From Aquimarina sp. BL5 (lineage in GTDB: Bacteria > Bacteroidota > Bacteroidia > Flavobacteriales > Flavobacteriaceae), in assembly GCF_003443675.1 (NCBI RefSeq), contig NZ_CP031963.1:4562501-4626500 (forward strand): 64,000 bases of DNA. The letters run 5' to 3'. A model generated the notes under the pieces. That model had not been told where the DNA came from and did not search any database. It was given only the letters and a program-made list of their open reading frames with translations. This document shows, piece by piece, positions 28,626 to 37,437 of this stretch (the first letter of the stretch is position 1; every line of letters starts with the position of its first letter). The translations under genes were made by a program, and so were the position numbers.

Positions 28626-29441
28626 ATGAAACAGATGAAGATACTTCAGGTTTTATGTTTTTTATTTCTCGCGCTATCTTGCTCTCAAGCAGAAAAGAAT
28701 TATGGAGATGTTTTAGAAAGTATTCCTAAGGAAGAAATTATAGAGACTTCAGTTTCGAACATCTCCGAAAACGAAATTGTAACCGATAAGCTCAAGATAA
28801 TTAAAAATGCAGATTGTCGTATTAAAGTAAATAATGTGGGACAAGCAACTATGCTATCAAAAAAAATCGTTTCTACGTATAAAGGTTATATTTCTAATGA
28901 ACACTTTACACACACTAATTACGCTAAAGAAAATAAGTTTACAATTAGAGTCCCACAGGAAAATTTTGATGAAGTTTTGGATAGTATTTGTGCTTTGGCT
29001 GATTTTGTAGATTATAAAAACATATCGACTCTAGATGTCACTGAAGAATATATTGATATTAAATCACGATTAAAAACAAAGTTAGAAGTGAAGCAGCGCT
29101 ATGAGACAATTCTAAAAACTAGTACAAAGACCGTGGAAGATATTTTGTTGACGGAAGATAAATTAAGAGTGCTCCAAGAGGAAATAGAAGCTGCTCAAGG
29201 GCGATTAAACTATCTGACTAATAGAGTATCCTATAGTACAATTCAGTTTGATCTTTATGAAACAGTTGTTCCTAAAGATGAGCCTCAGAAGTATGTGAAA
29301 AGCTTTATAGAAAAGGCTGAGGATGGATTGTCTTTTGGCTGGAATCTTTTACAACATTTATTTCTACTACTCTTTTATGTTTGGCCATTAGTGCTATTAG
29401 GAATTTCAGTTTTTATCTACTTTAAATGGATTAGGAAATAG
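28626..29441 (+). CDS. DUF4349 domain-containing lipoprotein
   Basis: This 271-residue protein has a lipoprotein signal (LFLALSCSQAE). A DUF4349 region (about 55-235) contains a coiled-coil hairpin (VEDILLTEDKLRVLQEEIE) and YLTNRVSYSTIQFDLYE. A C-terminal transmembrane helix (about 243-265) ends KWIRK. I start at the ATG at 28626; the ATG at 28608 lies inside the VWA gene and puts extra residues before the signal. It is sandwiched between two VWA paralogues and very probably works with them at the envelope. Function is unknown. Confidence 0.85.
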   Translation: MKQMKILQVLCFLFLALSCSQAEKNYGDVLESIPKEEIIETSVSNISENEIVTDKLKIIKNADCRIKVNNVGQATMLSKKIVSTYKGYISNEHFTHTNYAKENKFTIRVPQENFDEVLDSICALADFVDYKNISTLDVTEEYIDIKSRLKTKLEVKQRYETILKTSTKTVEDILLTEDKLRVLQEEIEAAQGRLNYLTNRVSYSTIQFDLYETVVPKDEPQKYVKSFIEKAEDGLSFGWNLLQHLFLLLFYVWPLVLLGISVFIYFKWIRK

Positions 29442-29559
29442 CAGTAGGCATTTTAAAACAGCATAAGGTTTTTTCAATTTTAATAATACCACCCTCGAGT
29501 AATTTGTATAACAAAGACAAACGATGATAATATATTTTATCTGGATCTCATTGTGGTAT

Positions 29560-29567
29560 TATGTTTG
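29560..29567 (+). promoter_or_regulatory. Putative -7 element of the second VWA gene
   Basis: TATGTTTG fits TAnnTTTG and is followed by TTTCAGT, closely matching the block before copy 1 (26999). It covers the ATG at 29561, which argues that translation starts at 29600. Confidence 0.45.
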
Positions 29568-29599
29568 TTTCAGTATTAGATGTAACAAAACTAAATAGT

Positions 29600-31330
29600 A
29601 TGAAAACAATGAGTATTAAAAAAAACAGATGGTGGATAATAGGATTATCTGCTTTACTGATCACTTCTTGTGATCCTAAAACGAAGACACCTGCTAATAT
29701 AGTTGTTGATGTCAAAGAGGAAACCGACTTAGTTATTTCAGAAGAAGAGATACTTAAGATTAACGAAGTAAACGAAGAGGTTTTTATTGAACAATTTATG
29801 ATTGAGGATATAGAAGTTTCGGAAATTGAAGAAGCTCCGGAGCCAGTGGCGTTTATGATGGAAGTAGCAAATGATGAGGTTTTTATGGAAAGTCCTATTA
29901 GTTTTATTAGAGAAACCAATAATGAATCATATGCAGAAGTAGTGGAGAACGCTTTTAAAAGAGTGAGTCTGGCTCCACTATCTACTTTTTCTATAGATGT
30001 AGATAAAGCTTCATATAGTAACATTCGCAGAATGATTAATAATGGTCAAGAGATTCCGGAAGATGCTGTTAAGATAGAAGAAATGATCAACTATTTTAAG
30101 TATGAGTATAAGCAACCATTAGACCAGCATCCTTTTGCTATTCATACAGAATCAGGAAGTACTCCTTGGAACGAAGAAACACAATTGGTCAAAATAGGAA
30201 TAAAGGGCAAAGAAATACCTGCAGAAAGTTTTCCTGCATCCAATCTTGTATTTTTAATTGATGTTTCGGGTTCTATGAATGACATCAATAAATTACCATT
30301 GCTAAAAAAGGCTTTTAAACTGTTGGTGTCCCAATTGAGGGCTAAGGACAAGGTGTCTATTGTTGTGTATGCAGGTGCCGCTGGTGTAGTGCTCAAACCA
30401 ACAAGTGGAAAAAATAAGGAAAAGATAATGGAATCATTAGATAATCTTCAGGCTGGAGGATCTACTGCTGGCGGAGAAGGAATTAAACTAGCTTATAAAA
30501 TAGCTGAAGAACATTATATTAAAAACGGTAATAACAGAGTGATTCTTGCAACCGACGGTGATTTTAACGTAGGAGTTAGTAGTGATACTGGCATGAAGAA
30601 ATTGATTGAGGAAAAAAGGATATCTGGAGTATTCTTAACCTGTTTAGGTTTCGGAATGGGTAATTATAAAGATAGCAAACTAGAAACGCTAGCAGATACT
30701 GGTAATGGTAATCACGCTTATATCGATACCATGCAAGAAGCGCAGAGAGTATTGGGAACTGAGTTTGGAGGAACATTATATACCATTGCAAAAGATGTAA
30801 AAATCCAGGTAGAATTTAACCCAGTTAAGGTAAAAGCATATAGGTTAATTGGATATGAAAACCGATTACTTAATGATGAAGATTTTATAGACGATACTAA
30901 AGATGCAGGAGAACTTGGTAGCGGACATACAGTAACCGCATTATATGAGGTGATACCAACCGGAGTACAAAGCAAATATCTTAAGGAGGTTTCAGACTTA
31001 AAATATTCCGAAAAAAATGATGAAACTGAAAAAGCTAAGTATGGAGACGAGTTGTTTACTGTAAAATTCAGATATAAAAAGCCAAAAGAAGATCGAAGTA
31101 TTGAGATGGTGCATATACATAAAACAGCTAACGAAAAACAAATATCAACGGACTTTCAATTTGCCTCTTCTGTAGCTTGGTATGGAATGATTTTGAAAAA
31201 CTCAAAATATATACAGAATCAAAATGTTGAGGATGTGGTCTCTTTAGCAAGAAATAGTAGGGGGAATGATGAACAAGGGTATCGAGCAGAGTTTATACGA
31301 TTAATGAATAGTTATGATAAAACAAATTAA
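29600..31330 (+). CDS. VWA domain lipoprotein (YfbK/DUF3520 type), copy 2
   Basis: This 576-residue paralogue of the gene at 27038 has the same VWA MIDAS (DVSGSMN) and C-terminal region. The N-terminus is different: a lipoprotein signal (LLITSCDPK, Cys24) followed by a strongly acidic, Glu-rich tether of about 85 residues before the shared part begins. I start at 29600 because the earlier ATG at 29561 falls in the promoter and adds residues before the signal. The last 50 residues diverge from copy 1 more than the core does. A strong terminator follows. Confidence 0.9.
   Translation: MKTMSIKKNRWWIIGLSALLITSCDPKTKTPANIVVDVKEETDLVISEEEILKINEVNEEVFIEQFMIEDIEVSEIEEAPEPVAFMMEVANDEVFMESPISFIRETNNESYAEVVENAFKRVSLAPLSTFSIDVDKASYSNIRRMINNGQEIPEDAVKIEEMINYFKYEYKQPLDQHPFAIHTESGSTPWNEETQLVKIGIKGKEIPAESFPASNLVFLIDVSGSMNDINKLPLLKKAFKLLVSQLRAKDKVSIVVYAGAAGVVLKPTSGKNKEKIMESLDNLQAGGSTAGGEGIKLAYKIAEEHYIKNGNNRVILATDGDFNVGVSSDTGMKKLIEEKRISGVFLTCLGFGMGNYKDSKLETLADTGNGNHAYIDTMQEAQRVLGTEFGGTLYTIAKDVKIQVEFNPVKVKAYRLIGYENRLLNDEDFIDDTKDAGELGSGHTVTALYEVIPTGVQSKYLKEVSDLKYSEKNDETEKAKYGDELFTVKFRYKKPKEDRSIEMVHIHKTANEKQISTDFQFASSVAWYGMILKNSKYIQNQNVEDVVSLARNSRGNDEQGYRAEFIRLMNSYDKTN
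29945..31330 (+). repeat. Large direct repeat, copy 2 (coding)
   Basis: This is the partner of 27239-28624, with the same length and reading frame. The unequal divergence along its length suggests recent duplication or gene conversion. Confidence 0.9.
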
Positions 31331-31354
31331 TGCTATTTGATAAGAATTCTTTAG

Positions 31355-31385
31355 TAAGCGCATCTTTCCGATGCGCTTATTTTTG
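31355..31385 (+). terminator. Rho-independent terminator after the second VWA gene
   Basis: A perfect 10-bp stem (TAAGCGCATC 31355-31364 with 31370-31379), a 5-nt loop and T5 follow. Its right arm and T tract also spell TATTTTTG (31378-31385), a -7 match 13 nt before the next ATG. Confidence 0.88.
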
Positions 31386-31397
31386 TATTTTGCAGCA

Positions 31398-31994
31398 ATG
31401 AAGGAAATCCTGGCAAGATACATCCCTGAACGTGCTTTAGAACCGGCATTTGATTTGATTGTGAAATGTAATGTTCATCTCAAAATTGTTAATGAACGTG
31501 TCACTCGCCATGGCGATTATCGCAAAATGCCAGATGGTAGACATCAAATTACTGTTAATGCATCTTTGAATACCTATCGTTTTTTGATAACATTAATCCA
31601 CGAAATTGCTCATCTTGTAGCTTTCGAAAAATATGGGCGCTATATCAAACCTCACGGATTAGAGTGGAAACGGACTTTTCAGCAATTGATGCTACCATAT
31701 ATAAATCCGGATGTTTTTCCTTCTAGATTGTTACCTGTGATTGCTAATCATTTTAAAAATCCAAAAGCAAGTAGCGATACGGATTCAAAATTATCACTTG
31801 CACTAAAACAATATGACCCAGAGAATGATAAAAATTATATCTTTGAAATACCATTAGGAGGTCGATTTAGATTATATAATGGAAAGATTTTCCAAAGAGG
31901 AAATAAAAGAGTTAAACGTTATGAATGTGTCGAACTAAGCACAGGTAGAGTATACCTGTTTAACCCCAATGCAGAAGTCGAGCTATTAAATTAA
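31398..31994 (+). CDS. SprT-like domain-containing protein
   Basis: This 198-residue protein has the zinc-metalloprotease-like motif HEIAH at 68-72, within LITLIHEIAHLVAFEKYG, and a conserved HGLEWKRTFQ block downstream, as in SprT/Spartan-like proteins. Eukaryotic Spartan cleaves DNA-protein crosslinks; bacterial SprT function is unclear. The ATG at 31398 is preferred over an upstream GTG-type start that lies in the terminator hairpin. manC begins three bases after the stop, so they are coupled. Confidence 0.87.
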   Translation: MKEILARYIPERALEPAFDLIVKCNVHLKIVNERVTRHGDYRKMPDGRHQITVNASLNTYRFLITLIHEIAHLVAFEKYGRYIKPHGLEWKRTFQQLMLPYINPDVFPSRLLPVIANHFKNPKASSDTDSKLSLALKQYDPENDKNYIFEIPLGGRFRLYNGKIFQRGNKRVKRYECVELSTGRVYLFNPNAEVELLN

Positions 31995-31997
31995 TTT

Positions 31998-33074
31998 ATG
32001 GAAAAAAATTATTATGCCATTTTAATGGCTGGGGGAGTAGGATCTAGATTCTGGCCTGTTAGTACTACAGAGTTCCCAAAACAGTTTCACGATATGTTGG
32101 GTACTGGAGAAACTCTAATTCAAAGAACATTTAGTAGACTATCAAAGATTATCCCAAAGGAAAATATTTTTATATTAACCAATGAGCGATATAACGATTT
32201 GGTTTTACAACAATTACCGGAAGCAGAACAACGACAGGTTGTAACAGAACCTGCAATGCGTAATACAGCTCCTTGTATCTTATATGCTGCACTGAAAATT
32301 CAAAAAGAAAATCCAGATGCAGTGATGGTAGTGGCACCAAGTGATCACTGGATTGAAGATGAGGATGCATTCGTAGGGAATTTAAAGCAAAGTTTTGATG
32401 CTTGCTCAGAAAAAGATATACTAATGACTTTGGGTATCCAACCTACGTTTCCTAATACAGGGTACGGATACATACAATACAATAAAGAAACGGATGCTAT
32501 TAAAAAAGTAGCTCAGTTTACAGAAAAACCTGATTATGAAACTGCAAAACAGTTTTTAGATCAAGGTAATTATCTATGGAATGCAGGGATCTTTATTTGG
32601 AGTGTGAAAAGTATTGTAGGAGCCTTTTCTAAATTCCAAAAAGAGATGACTGCTTTGTTTGAAAAAGGATTAGATGCATACAATACAGAAGAAGAAAATG
32701 ATTTTATAGCGGTTAATTATCCACTGGCAGAAAATATTTCTATAGATTATGCTATCCTAGAGAAAGCAGAAAATGTATATGTGCTTCCTGCTACTTTTGA
32801 TTGGAATGATCTCGGTACCTGGGGTTCGCTATATGATAAGCTTGATAAAACCGATGCTAATAATGCAGTGGTAAATGCCAGAGTCTTGTCAGAAGATGCA
32901 TCAGGTAATATGATTAGAACCACTACAGATAAAATTGTTGTTGTTGATGGACTAGAAGACTATATTATAGTGGATAAAGAAGAAGTACTGTTGATTTATC
33001 CTAAAAAGAAAGAACAGGATATTAAACAAGTACTTAAAAAAGTAAAAGAGACCTACGGAGAAAAATACGGATAA
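31998..33074 (+). CDS. manC: Mannose-1-phosphate guanylyltransferase
   Basis: This enzyme makes GDP-mannose from GTP and mannose-1-phosphate for surface glycans. The 358-residue protein has the nucleotidyltransferase signature AGGVGSRFWPVS near 11 with EFPKQF, then VVAPSDHWI near 112 and FTEKPD near 174. It lacks the C-terminal phosphomannose isomerase domain of bifunctional homologues. It lies between SprT and DUF389 genes with gaps of 3 and 5 bases, a likely operon. The NudK-like enzyme at 22493 would degrade its product. Confidence 0.94.
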   Translation: MEKNYYAILMAGGVGSRFWPVSTTEFPKQFHDMLGTGETLIQRTFSRLSKIIPKENIFILTNERYNDLVLQQLPEAEQRQVVTEPAMRNTAPCILYAALKIQKENPDAVMVVAPSDHWIEDEDAFVGNLKQSFDACSEKDILMTLGIQPTFPNTGYGYIQYNKETDAIKKVAQFTEKPDYETAKQFLDQGNYLWNAGIFIWSVKSIVGAFSKFQKEMTALFEKGLDAYNTEEENDFIAVNYPLAENISIDYAILEKAENVYVLPATFDWNDLGTWGSLYDKLDKTDANNAVVNARVLSEDASGNMIRTTTDKIVVVDGLEDYIIVDKEEVLLIYPKKKEQDIKQVLKKVKETYGEKYG

Positions 33075-33079
33075 TACGA

Positions 33080-34528
33080 ATGGAAGAAAATACAAACCAG
33101 CCTGTAAATTCAGAACAAGAAGAAATTAAAGAATCTGTAAAAAGGGATGCCAAAGGCCTTTTTGAGAGTGTTAAATTGTTTCTTTCCGGCTTGTTGGATA
33201 TACGATCCGATACGGATAGGGATCAGACCATAGAAGATGTCAAAAACGATATCCCGTTTAAAGGACATACAGCATGGATTCTTATATTTTCTGTATTTGT
33301 TGCATCCATAGGGCTTAATGTAAGTTCTACAGCTGTAGTGATAGGAGCGATGTTAATTTCTCCATTAATGGGACCAATTGTAGGTGTTGGACTTTCTATT
33401 GCAATAAATGATATCGATACACTTAAACGATCTTTGGTGAATTTGGGAGTTATGGTTGGGCTTAGTGTATTAACTGCCACTTTGTATTTTGCAGTTTCAC
33501 CTTTAACAGAACTTACCCCAGAATTAGAATCCAGAACGGCTCCAACGATTCTGGATGTTTTTGTGGCAATTTCTGGTGGTTTGGCACTGATTATAGCTAA
33601 ATCCAAAAAAGGGACGATGCCAAATGCTATAGCAGGAGTTGCAATTGCTACAGCTTTAATGCCTCCTTTATGTACGGTAGGATATGGTATTGCAGAATTA
33701 AATCTTGATTATGCATTAGGCGCAATATATCTTTTTAGCATTAATGCCATTTTTATTGCATTATCTACTTTTATTGTAGCTAAGTTGTTACGTTTTCCGA
33801 TGCTACGTTATGCAAATTCTGCAAAAAGAAAGCGTATCGCAAGAATTGCATCTGCTTTGGCAATTATAGCTATAATTCCAGCGATTTGGACCTTTTACGT
33901 TACCTTGAACATGAGTAATGCCGAAAGAGATTATAAAAGTTTTTTGGCAAATGAAATTGACGCAAACCCTAACTTATATCTCCGTAAAGAATTCTATGAG
34001 TATGATTATAAGTCTATCAAATTATATTTTGATGGTGAAATCGCTGAAGCAACTGTGAGTGATTTACAAAATGAGCTTAAGAATTATGAAAGCATAAGAG
34101 ATTTTACATTAAAAATTAGTGGTAACAAAGCGAGAGGGATTGAACAAATCTCCAAAGCAAACGATCGATATATTGTGGAGTTAAATCGCCTAGAAACAGA
34201 GAATGAAGCATTACTGGATAAGGTTGAAGATCTAAAGATACGATTGGCATTGATGGAAACTCAATTAACCGAAGCACAAAAAGTAGTTCCTGTGGAAATT
34301 CTACCGTATAATAATATTGCCAAAGATGCTAAAATCCGTTTCCCGGATTTATCAGAACTGGGATATGGAGAAGTATTACAATCCAATTTCTTAAAAGTAG
34401 ATACGGTAAAAGTGATTTTTCCTGAATGGAAATTCCAGGTATCGGATAGCTTAAATAATATTAGAAATAAGGACTTAAGAGAGTGGATTACGGGAGAACT
34501 GAAAGCGGATACATTATTGGTGAAGTAA
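33080..34528 (+). CDS. DUF389/TIGR00341 family membrane protein
   Basis: This 482-residue inner-membrane protein carries the DUF389 block (about 65-280). It has several transmembrane helices and the motifs GAMLISPLMGPIVGVGLSI near 89 and GVAIATALMPPLCTVGYGI near 186. A soluble C-terminal region (about 290-480) includes a coiled coil near 370-400 (RLETENEALLDKVEDL). Function of the family is unknown. It follows manC by five bases. Confidence 0.9.
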   Translation: MEENTNQPVNSEQEEIKESVKRDAKGLFESVKLFLSGLLDIRSDTDRDQTIEDVKNDIPFKGHTAWILIFSVFVASIGLNVSSTAVVIGAMLISPLMGPIVGVGLSIAINDIDTLKRSLVNLGVMVGLSVLTATLYFAVSPLTELTPELESRTAPTILDVFVAISGGLALIIAKSKKGTMPNAIAGVAIATALMPPLCTVGYGIAELNLDYALGAIYLFSINAIFIALSTFIVAKLLRFPMLRYANSAKRKRIARIASALAIIAIIPAIWTFYVTLNMSNAERDYKSFLANEIDANPNLYLRKEFYEYDYKSIKLYFDGEIAEATVSDLQNELKNYESIRDFTLKISGNKARGIEQISKANDRYIVELNRLETENEALLDKVEDLKIRLALMETQLTEAQKVVPVEILPYNNIAKDAKIRFPDLSELGYGEVLQSNFLKVDTVKVIFPEWKFQVSDSLNNIRNKDLREWITGELKADTLLVK

Positions 34529-34598
34529 TTTTTTTTAATTTTTAGGATAACATTTTTAGTTATTACGACACATACATATAGTAACTAAACAGAATAGA

Positions 34599-35318
34599 AT
34601 GATGAAAAATTCGAAGTTTATAGTATTATTAGTTCTTATAGGTTTATTGTTCTTTATTGATCCTATATATGCCGGCCCAGGTGGAGCAATAGCCAAAGGT
34701 TTATTTAAAACTTGGTGGGGCAAAATTTTGATGTTATTATTGGTTGTTATTTTGCTACCATTTATCATTTATATAAAATCTGTTGAGTTTTTTAAAGTAA
34801 AAAAAACAAAAAAACAGTTAGGGCAAATAGGTTTAAAAAACAAGGATTTTTCCTGGTTAAATCTTGAAAAGAATTTTTCTAATATTATCACCCGAGTCTA
34901 TGATGCTTGGAGTAATGAGAATATGAGCGAAGTTAAAGAATATGTAAATCATTGGTACTGGCAAAATCAACAGTCCGTTCATCTTGATAAATGGAAATCT
35001 AATAACTTAAAGAATATATGTAATCTTCAAGAGATAAATAAAATCAGACCACTATATCTGGAATTAACGAATAATGACAATTATGAGGGATCGAAAATTG
35101 TGATTAGTATTTCAGGTAGTATTGAAGATTATTTGATAGATAAAGAAACCGGAAAGATAATAAAAGGAGGAATAGGTTTTCAGAATGAAAGTCATATATG
35201 GGTAATGGAATATGTAGAAGGTAAATGGTTGCTAGATGATATTAAAAATGATGATTTAAGTTTAGCTTTTGCTAAGATGCAAAATGTAATTCCTGAAAAC
35301 GTTTTAATAGCTAAATAA
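34599..35318 (+). CDS. Tim44-like domain protein
   Basis: This 239-residue protein has an N-terminal hydrophobic segment (signal or helix, about 7-25) and a second helix near 44-62. A Tim44-like alpha/beta domain (about 85-235) follows, including a tryptophan-rich WSNENMSEVKEYVNHWYW stretch and IWVMEYVEGKWLLDDI. Bacterial Tim44-like proteins are thought to bind membranes; the exact role is unknown. It begins 70 nt after the DUF389 gene on the same strand. Confidence 0.8.
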   Translation: MMKNSKFIVLLVLIGLLFFIDPIYAGPGGAIAKGLFKTWWGKILMLLLVVILLPFIIYIKSVEFFKVKKTKKQLGQIGLKNKDFSWLNLEKNFSNIITRVYDAWSNENMSEVKEYVNHWYWQNQQSVHLDKWKSNNLKNICNLQEINKIRPLYLELTNNDNYEGSKIVISISGSIEDYLIDKETGKIIKGGIGFQNESHIWVMEYVEGKWLLDDIKNDDLSLAFAKMQNVIPENVLIAK

Positions 35319-35355
35319 AACATTAAGAAATAAGCGACTCATTACTTAAAAATAA

Positions 35356-35390
35356 AACTGCTGATGTACTAAAGTAAATCAGCAGCTTTA
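35356..35390 (-). terminator. Terminator downstream of the first double-glycine peptide gene
   Basis: CTGCTGAT (35358-35365) pairs with ATCAGCAG (35378-35385). On the minus strand the stem is followed by TTTTATTTTT. It lies 15-50 nt after the peptide stop codon. Confidence 0.75.
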
Positions 35391-35404
35391 AATAAGTTTA
35401 AATA

Positions 35405-35602
35405 TTAAATACAAAAAGGAACCGGAAAAGAGTTTGGATTTCCTTGAACGAATTGACAATTAGACCCATTATAATTTGGATTAGGTACACAACAAGAAAG
35501 TGATGGGTTACAACATCTGGATGGACGTAATCCTCCTCCATTGATTTCCTTTTGCTGATTTTTACTTAGTTTAATTCCGAATTTTGAAACATTCTTTAAC
35601 AT
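35405..35602 (-). CDS. Double-glycine leader Cys-rich peptide 1
   Basis: This 65-residue precursor starts with a 23-residue leader ending in Gly-Gly (MLKNVSKFGIKLSKNQQKEI, then NGG). That is the type cut and exported by C39-peptidase ABC transporters in bacteriocin and Bacteroidota natural-product systems. The 42-residue remainder has six Cys, as CC, CC, C and C, with many Pro and Asn. No modifying enzyme or C39 exporter lies beside it. Two relatives with the same leader type are at 39177 and 45070. A terminator follows, and a perfect 17-bp palindrome lies 60 nt upstream. It could be a bacteriocin, a signal or a ribosomally made natural product. Confidence 0.8.
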   Translation of the reverse strand: MLKNVSKFGIKLSKNQQKEINGGGLRPSRCCNPSLSCCVPNPNYNGSNCQFVQGNPNSFPVPFCI

Positions 35603-35661
35603 GATATAAAAAGGTTTTAAGATTTATCAAGTTAAAGGTAAATAAACTCATGAAAACCTAT

Positions 35662-35678
35662 TTACGGCAATGCCGTAA
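35662..35678. promoter_or_regulatory. Perfect palindrome upstream of peptide 1
   Basis: TTACGGCA-A-TGCCGTAA is a perfect 8+1+8 inverted repeat, GC-rich against an AT-rich background. It stands 60 nt upstream of the peptide 1 start, an expected position for an operator. Confidence 0.5.
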
Positions 35679-35820
35679 TTGATGTTAAAGTTTTAATAAT
35701 CAAAATCTTAACTAATTCTTAAAAATATCGGATTGATGTTCCGAAAGTTAGTTGGTAAGAAATTGGACACTTCTACTAAAATAAATTACTGCAGAATTAA
35801 GAGTTTTAAAATCAAGTTTT

Positions 35821-36585
35821 CTAAAGTCCTTTCAATTGAGCGTCTCTTACTTTCTTAAACAAGTTAGAAGAGTATACGAATTCTGTTACGGCTTCGTTAT
35901 CCGTTTTGAAAATTTGTGTTTTATCACCTTCCCACTCTAGATGGCCATATTTTAGGAAAACAATTTTCTCTCCAATTTCCATAACTGAATTCATGTCGTG
36001 GGTATTGATCACCGTAGTGATGTCATATTCTTCTGTAATTTCTTTTATCAGATTATCAATTACTATAGCCGTTCTGGGATCTAATCCAGAGTTAGGTTCA
36101 TCACAAAATAGATATTTCGGCCTCGTTACAATCGCTCTTGCAATCGCTACTCGTTTTTGCATACCACCACTTATTTCTGATGGAAGTTTATTGTTTGCGT
36201 TTTCTAGATTTACACGAGCTAATACTTCATTTACCCGTTCACGCATTTCTTCTTTTTTCTGTTTGGTAAACATCATCAATGGGAACATTACATTTTCTTC
36301 TACCGTCATAGAATCAAATAATGCACTCCCCTGAAATACCATCCCCATTTGTTCTCTAAGATTTCTCTGTTCCTCTGTAGAAAGATCAGAATAGGTAGCT
36401 CCATCATAACAGATAGATCCCTCTTCTGGTGTAAACAAACCAAGCATGCATTTTAGAAAAACAGTTTTACCACTACCACTGGTTCCAATGATTAGATTCG
36501 TTTTGCCGCGCTCGAAAGTCGTGGTGATTCCTTTAAGAATCTGTTCTCCATTAAAACTTTTATGAATATCCTTTACTTCTATCAT
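35821..36585 (-). CDS. mlaF: MlaF-like ABC transporter ATP-binding protein
   Basis: This 254-residue ATPase has Walker A GTSGSGKTV near 34, Q-loop MGMVFQGSALFDSM, signature ISGGMQKR near 139, Walker B FCDEPNSGLD near 160 and the switch His in NTHDMNS. The ISGGMQKRVAIARA and NSGLDP wording is typical of the MlaF/Ttg2A group, which energises phospholipid transport across the envelope. Its ATG overlaps the stop of the permease gene (TAATG). No MlaD substrate-binding gene lies alongside. Confidence 0.92.
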   Translation of the reverse strand: MIEVKDIHKSFNGEQILKGITTTFERGKTNLIIGTSGSGKTVFLKCMLGLFTPEEGSICYDGATYSDLSTEEQRNLREQMGMVFQGSALFDSMTVEENVMFPLMMFTKQKKEEMRERVNEVLARVNLENANNKLPSEISGGMQKRVAIARAIVTRPKYLFCDEPNSGLDPRTAIVIDNLIKEITEEYDITTVINTHDMNSVMEIGEKIVFLKYGHLEWEGDKTQIFKTDNEAVTEFVYSSNLFKKVRDAQLKGL

Positions 36586-37322
36586 TAGCTTAACAATAAT
36601 TGAGTTAGTATATAATTAGAAGTTACAATAACCACTGTTGTCCAAACAAACGCAGAAGTACTTGCTTTACCAACTCCTAATGCTCCACCTGTCATATAAT
36701 ACCCGTGAAAAGATGGGATGGTTGCTAGTAGAAAGGCAAAAATAAAAGTTTTAATAAATGCATAAACTAAGTGATATGGGATGAACTCCTCACGCAGCCC
36801 TGTTAAAAACTCAGAGCCAGAAACGAACCCTCCATAAACACCCGCTATATAAGCTCCAAATACACCAACAAACATCGCTATTGCTATAATAAAAGGGTAC
36901 ATTAACATTGCTATGATCTTGGGAAAAACAAGATAATTCAGAGAGTTAATACCCATTACCTCTAATGCATCGATTTGTTCTGTAACTCTCATGGTTCCGA
37001 TACTAGATGTGATAAAAGAGCCTACTTTACCAGCCATAATTACGGAAAGGAAGGTAGGCGCAAATTCTAAAATCATCGATTGCCTAGATGCAAAACCAAT
37101 TAATTGTTTTGGAATTAGTGGATTGGTAAGGTTTAAAGCAGTTTGTATTGCAATTACAGCACCAATAAAGAAAGCAAGAAATATGGTAATCCCTAATGAA
37201 CCAATGATAAGGTCATCTATTTCTTTAAAAATCAAGCTTCTAAGTACTGAGCCTTTAGTCATGCGGCTAAAAACTTTTTTCAACATTAAAAAATAACGAC
37301 CGATATCGTCCAGATAAAACAT
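36585..37322 (-). CDS. mlaE: MlaE-family lipid ABC transporter permease
   Basis: This 245-residue integral membrane protein of the MlaE/YrbE family has about five helices. Family blocks include AIQTALNLTNPLIPKQLIGF, APTFLSVIMAGKVGSFI and MRVTEQIDALEVMGINSLNY. With MlaF it forms the inner-membrane core of a phospholipid transporter. It is the first gene of a two-gene minus-strand operon and is divergent from the phosphatase gene. Confidence 0.93.
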   Translation of the reverse strand: MFYLDDIGRYFLMLKKVFSRMTKGSVLRSLIFKEIDDLIIGSLGITIFLAFFIGAVIAIQTALNLTNPLIPKQLIGFASRQSMILEFAPTFLSVIMAGKVGSFITSSIGTMRVTEQIDALEVMGINSLNYLVFPKIIAMLMYPFIIAIAMFVGVFGAYIAGVYGGFVSGSEFLTGLREEFIPYHLVYAFIKTFIFAFLLATIPSFHGYYMTGGALGVGKASTSAFVWTTVVIVTSNYILTQLLLS

Positions 37323-37391
37323 ATACGTTACATTAGAAGGGCTAAAATAGAAAAAAAATTAGGGACAGCATGTAACCTTCTATTAAAGTTT

Positions 37392-37399
37392 TACATTTG
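37392..37399 (+). promoter_or_regulatory. Putative -7 element of the PafA-type phosphatase gene
   Basis: TACATTTG matches TAnnTTTG and lies 38 nt before the ATG. No correctly spaced TTG is seen. Confidence 0.45.
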
Positions 37400-37437
37400 C
37401 ACAAATGGTATTTTGACCATCTAAATTTTGAAAGGTA

